Source of the DNA: JAOUJD01 sp964353935
GTDB taxonomy: Bacteria; Pseudomonadota; Gammaproteobacteria; Burkholderiales; Burkholderiaceae_F
Length of the DNA: 6,598 nt
NCBI GenBank assembly: GCA_964353935.1
Contig: CAYGXL010000150.1
Span: 1 to 6,598 of the forward strand
Reading direction: 5' to 3'
The position numbers and the translations under genes were made by a program. Of this stretch, positions 5,732-6,598 are shown in pieces (positions within the stretch are counted from its first letter, which is position 1; each line of letters starts with the position of its first letter). The notes under the pieces are model-generated. The model was not told where the DNA came from. It made no database searches and saw only the letters and a list, made by a program, of their open reading frames with translations.

Positions 5732-6598
5732 TCAGAAGCGGCTGACGAAGTTGAAGCCGACCAGCGGCGCCAGGTCGAAGTTTTCCTCGCGCACGAGTGT
5801 GCCGGACGGCCCCTCGACCTTTACCTTCCCGTTGGCAACGACGCCGCCGTACAGGTTCAGTGTCCCCGAGGTGCCCACGTTCACCCGAGCGCGGAGGAAG
5901 ACCGGCACGCCGGAGATCTCGCCGATCCCGTTGGCCACCGGACCGCTCTCGCTCAGGCGGAAGCGTGTATTGCGAACGGCGGCGCCGAGGCCGAGCGCCC
6001 AGCCGCTGTCGAACTCGTAGTCGAGCTCGAGGCCGGCCGGCCCCGTGGGTCCGGCGGCCAGCGGGTTGACCAGCCGCCAGTTGCGGTCGAAGCGCCAGTT
6101 GACGATGAGAAACGGAACGACGTTGGTCTTCTCGAGGCGTTCGAAGGCCCCGACACCGAGCCCGAGCTGGTTGCCGTCGGCGTAGACCTTGACGGCCGTC
6201 ATCGTGGCGCCCCAGACCAGCGAATCGCTCGACGCCGCGCCGTTCTCCTTGAACCAGTCGAACGACGGCGTCACGCCGAGCACCCAGCCGTCGCTAGTCG
6301 CGAACGAAAACGGCGTCGCCACGCCGTAGCGTTGCACCTTGTCCCAGGGTGCCACACCGCCGAACGCCACCGGCTTGTCGAACGAATAGTCGAAGTAGTC
6401 GAAGTTGAGGGTGACCCCGGCGCGCGTGCCGCCGCCGAGATCGCGGGTCGTGCCGAGCCGCGCGATGACCCCGCCGACGCTCATGTCGCCACCGGCGTCG
6501 AGGCTGGCATCCTCGAACACCGGCGAGACCGAGACGAACGAATTCCAGCTGGAGCCCTGGGCGTGCAGCGGCGCCGCCCAGGCGAGTCCGATGGTCGT
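5732..6598 (-). CDS. Outer-membrane beta-barrel protein, possibly DUF6268-like (N-terminus beyond right edge)
   Basis: The frame is open to the window edge, giving 288 residues without the true start. The first visible residues, TTIGLAWAAPLHAQ, look like the end of a Sec signal peptide with cleavage around LHA-Q. The mature part alternates polar and hydrophobic residues in amphipathic strands separated by glycine/aspartate-rich turns, has few charged helices, and ends in VGFNFVSRF. The terminal phenylalanine is the typical outer-membrane barrel signal. Central text such as PFLIVNWRFDRNWRLVNP followed by GPTGPAGLELDYEF resembles DUF6268-type barrel proteins, from memory. Role and ligand are unknown. 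It converges on the membrane-protein gene and is transcribed from a promoter outside the window, so a link to urea metabolism is not supported. A GTG at 6518-6520 is an internal valine, not the start. Confidence 0.75.
   Translation of the reverse strand, partial: TTIGLAWAAPLHAQGSSWNSFVSVSPVFEDASLDAGGDMSVGGVIARLGTTRDLGGGTRAGVTLNFDYFDYSFDKPVAFGGVAPWDKVQRYGVATPFSFATSDGWVLGVTPSFDWFKENGAASSDSLVWGATMTAVKVYADGNQLGLGVGAFERLEKTNVVPFLIVNWRFDRNWRLVNPLAAGPTGPAGLELDYEFDSGWALGLGAAVRNTRFRLSESGPVANGIGEISGVPVFLRARVNVGTSGTLNLYGGVVANGKVKVEGPSGTLVREENFDLAPLVGFNFVSRF

Noticed and set aside
6518..6520. GTG as start of the outer-membrane protein
   Set aside because: The frame continues upstream through a signal-peptide-like end (WAAPLHAQ) to the window edge, so the gene is truncated by the window and this GTG is internal.
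5658..6598. Functional link between the outer-membrane protein and urea metabolism
   Set aside because: It is convergent, separated by a putative terminator, and has no recognisable urea- or metal-related motif. Proximity alone is not enough.

Overview
The window is a GC-rich (roughly two-thirds G+C by eye), densely coding bacterial segment dominated by a urease operon on the minus strand. In transcription order it reads ureA-ureB-ureC-ureE-ureF-ureG, with ureG cut by the left edge. The outer-membrane beta-barrel protein at the right end indicates a Gram-negative host. Composition and gene content fit a proteobacterium, but nothing here fixes the genus. No tRNA, rRNA, CRISPR array, insertion sequence or phage gene is visible.

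Layout. Positions 1-4203 hold the urease genes. They are tightly packed: gaps are 11-29 bases, ureE and ureF overlap by 4 bases, and most genes have a good Shine-Dalgarno sequence. ureA, ureB and ureC encode the gamma, beta and alpha subunits of the nickel enzyme that hydrolyses urea to ammonia and carbamate. ureE, ureF and ureG encode nickel delivery and active-site maturation factors. ureD, normally also needed, is not visible; it may lie beyond the left edge, after ureG. The 119-base gap at 4204-4322 separates ureA from a divergent gene and carries the only convincing promoter (TTGACG, 17 bases, TAAATT, reading toward ureA). That promoter is framed by a 9-base inverted repeat that looks like an operator.

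Positions 4323-5657 (plus strand) encode a 444-residue polytopic membrane protein that looks like the DUF1576 family. It is built from two homologous halves. Its place back to back with urease suggests, without proving, a role in moving urea, ammonia/ammonium or a related solute. A strong stem-loop (5686-5718) lies between this gene and a convergent gene at 5732-6598, which encodes an outer-membrane beta-barrel protein whose first residues lie beyond the right edge.

Most unusual points: (1) UreE carries a histidine-rich tail with 17 His in 43 residues, made of three 12-residue units. (2) The separate UreB subunit has an N-terminal extension and a basic C-terminal tail resembling the tail of Helicobacter pylori UreA, which is linked to that enzyme's large spherical assembly. 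(3) The divergent DUF1576-like protein may be the transport partner of this urease. (4) The ureA promoter lies inside an inverted repeat.
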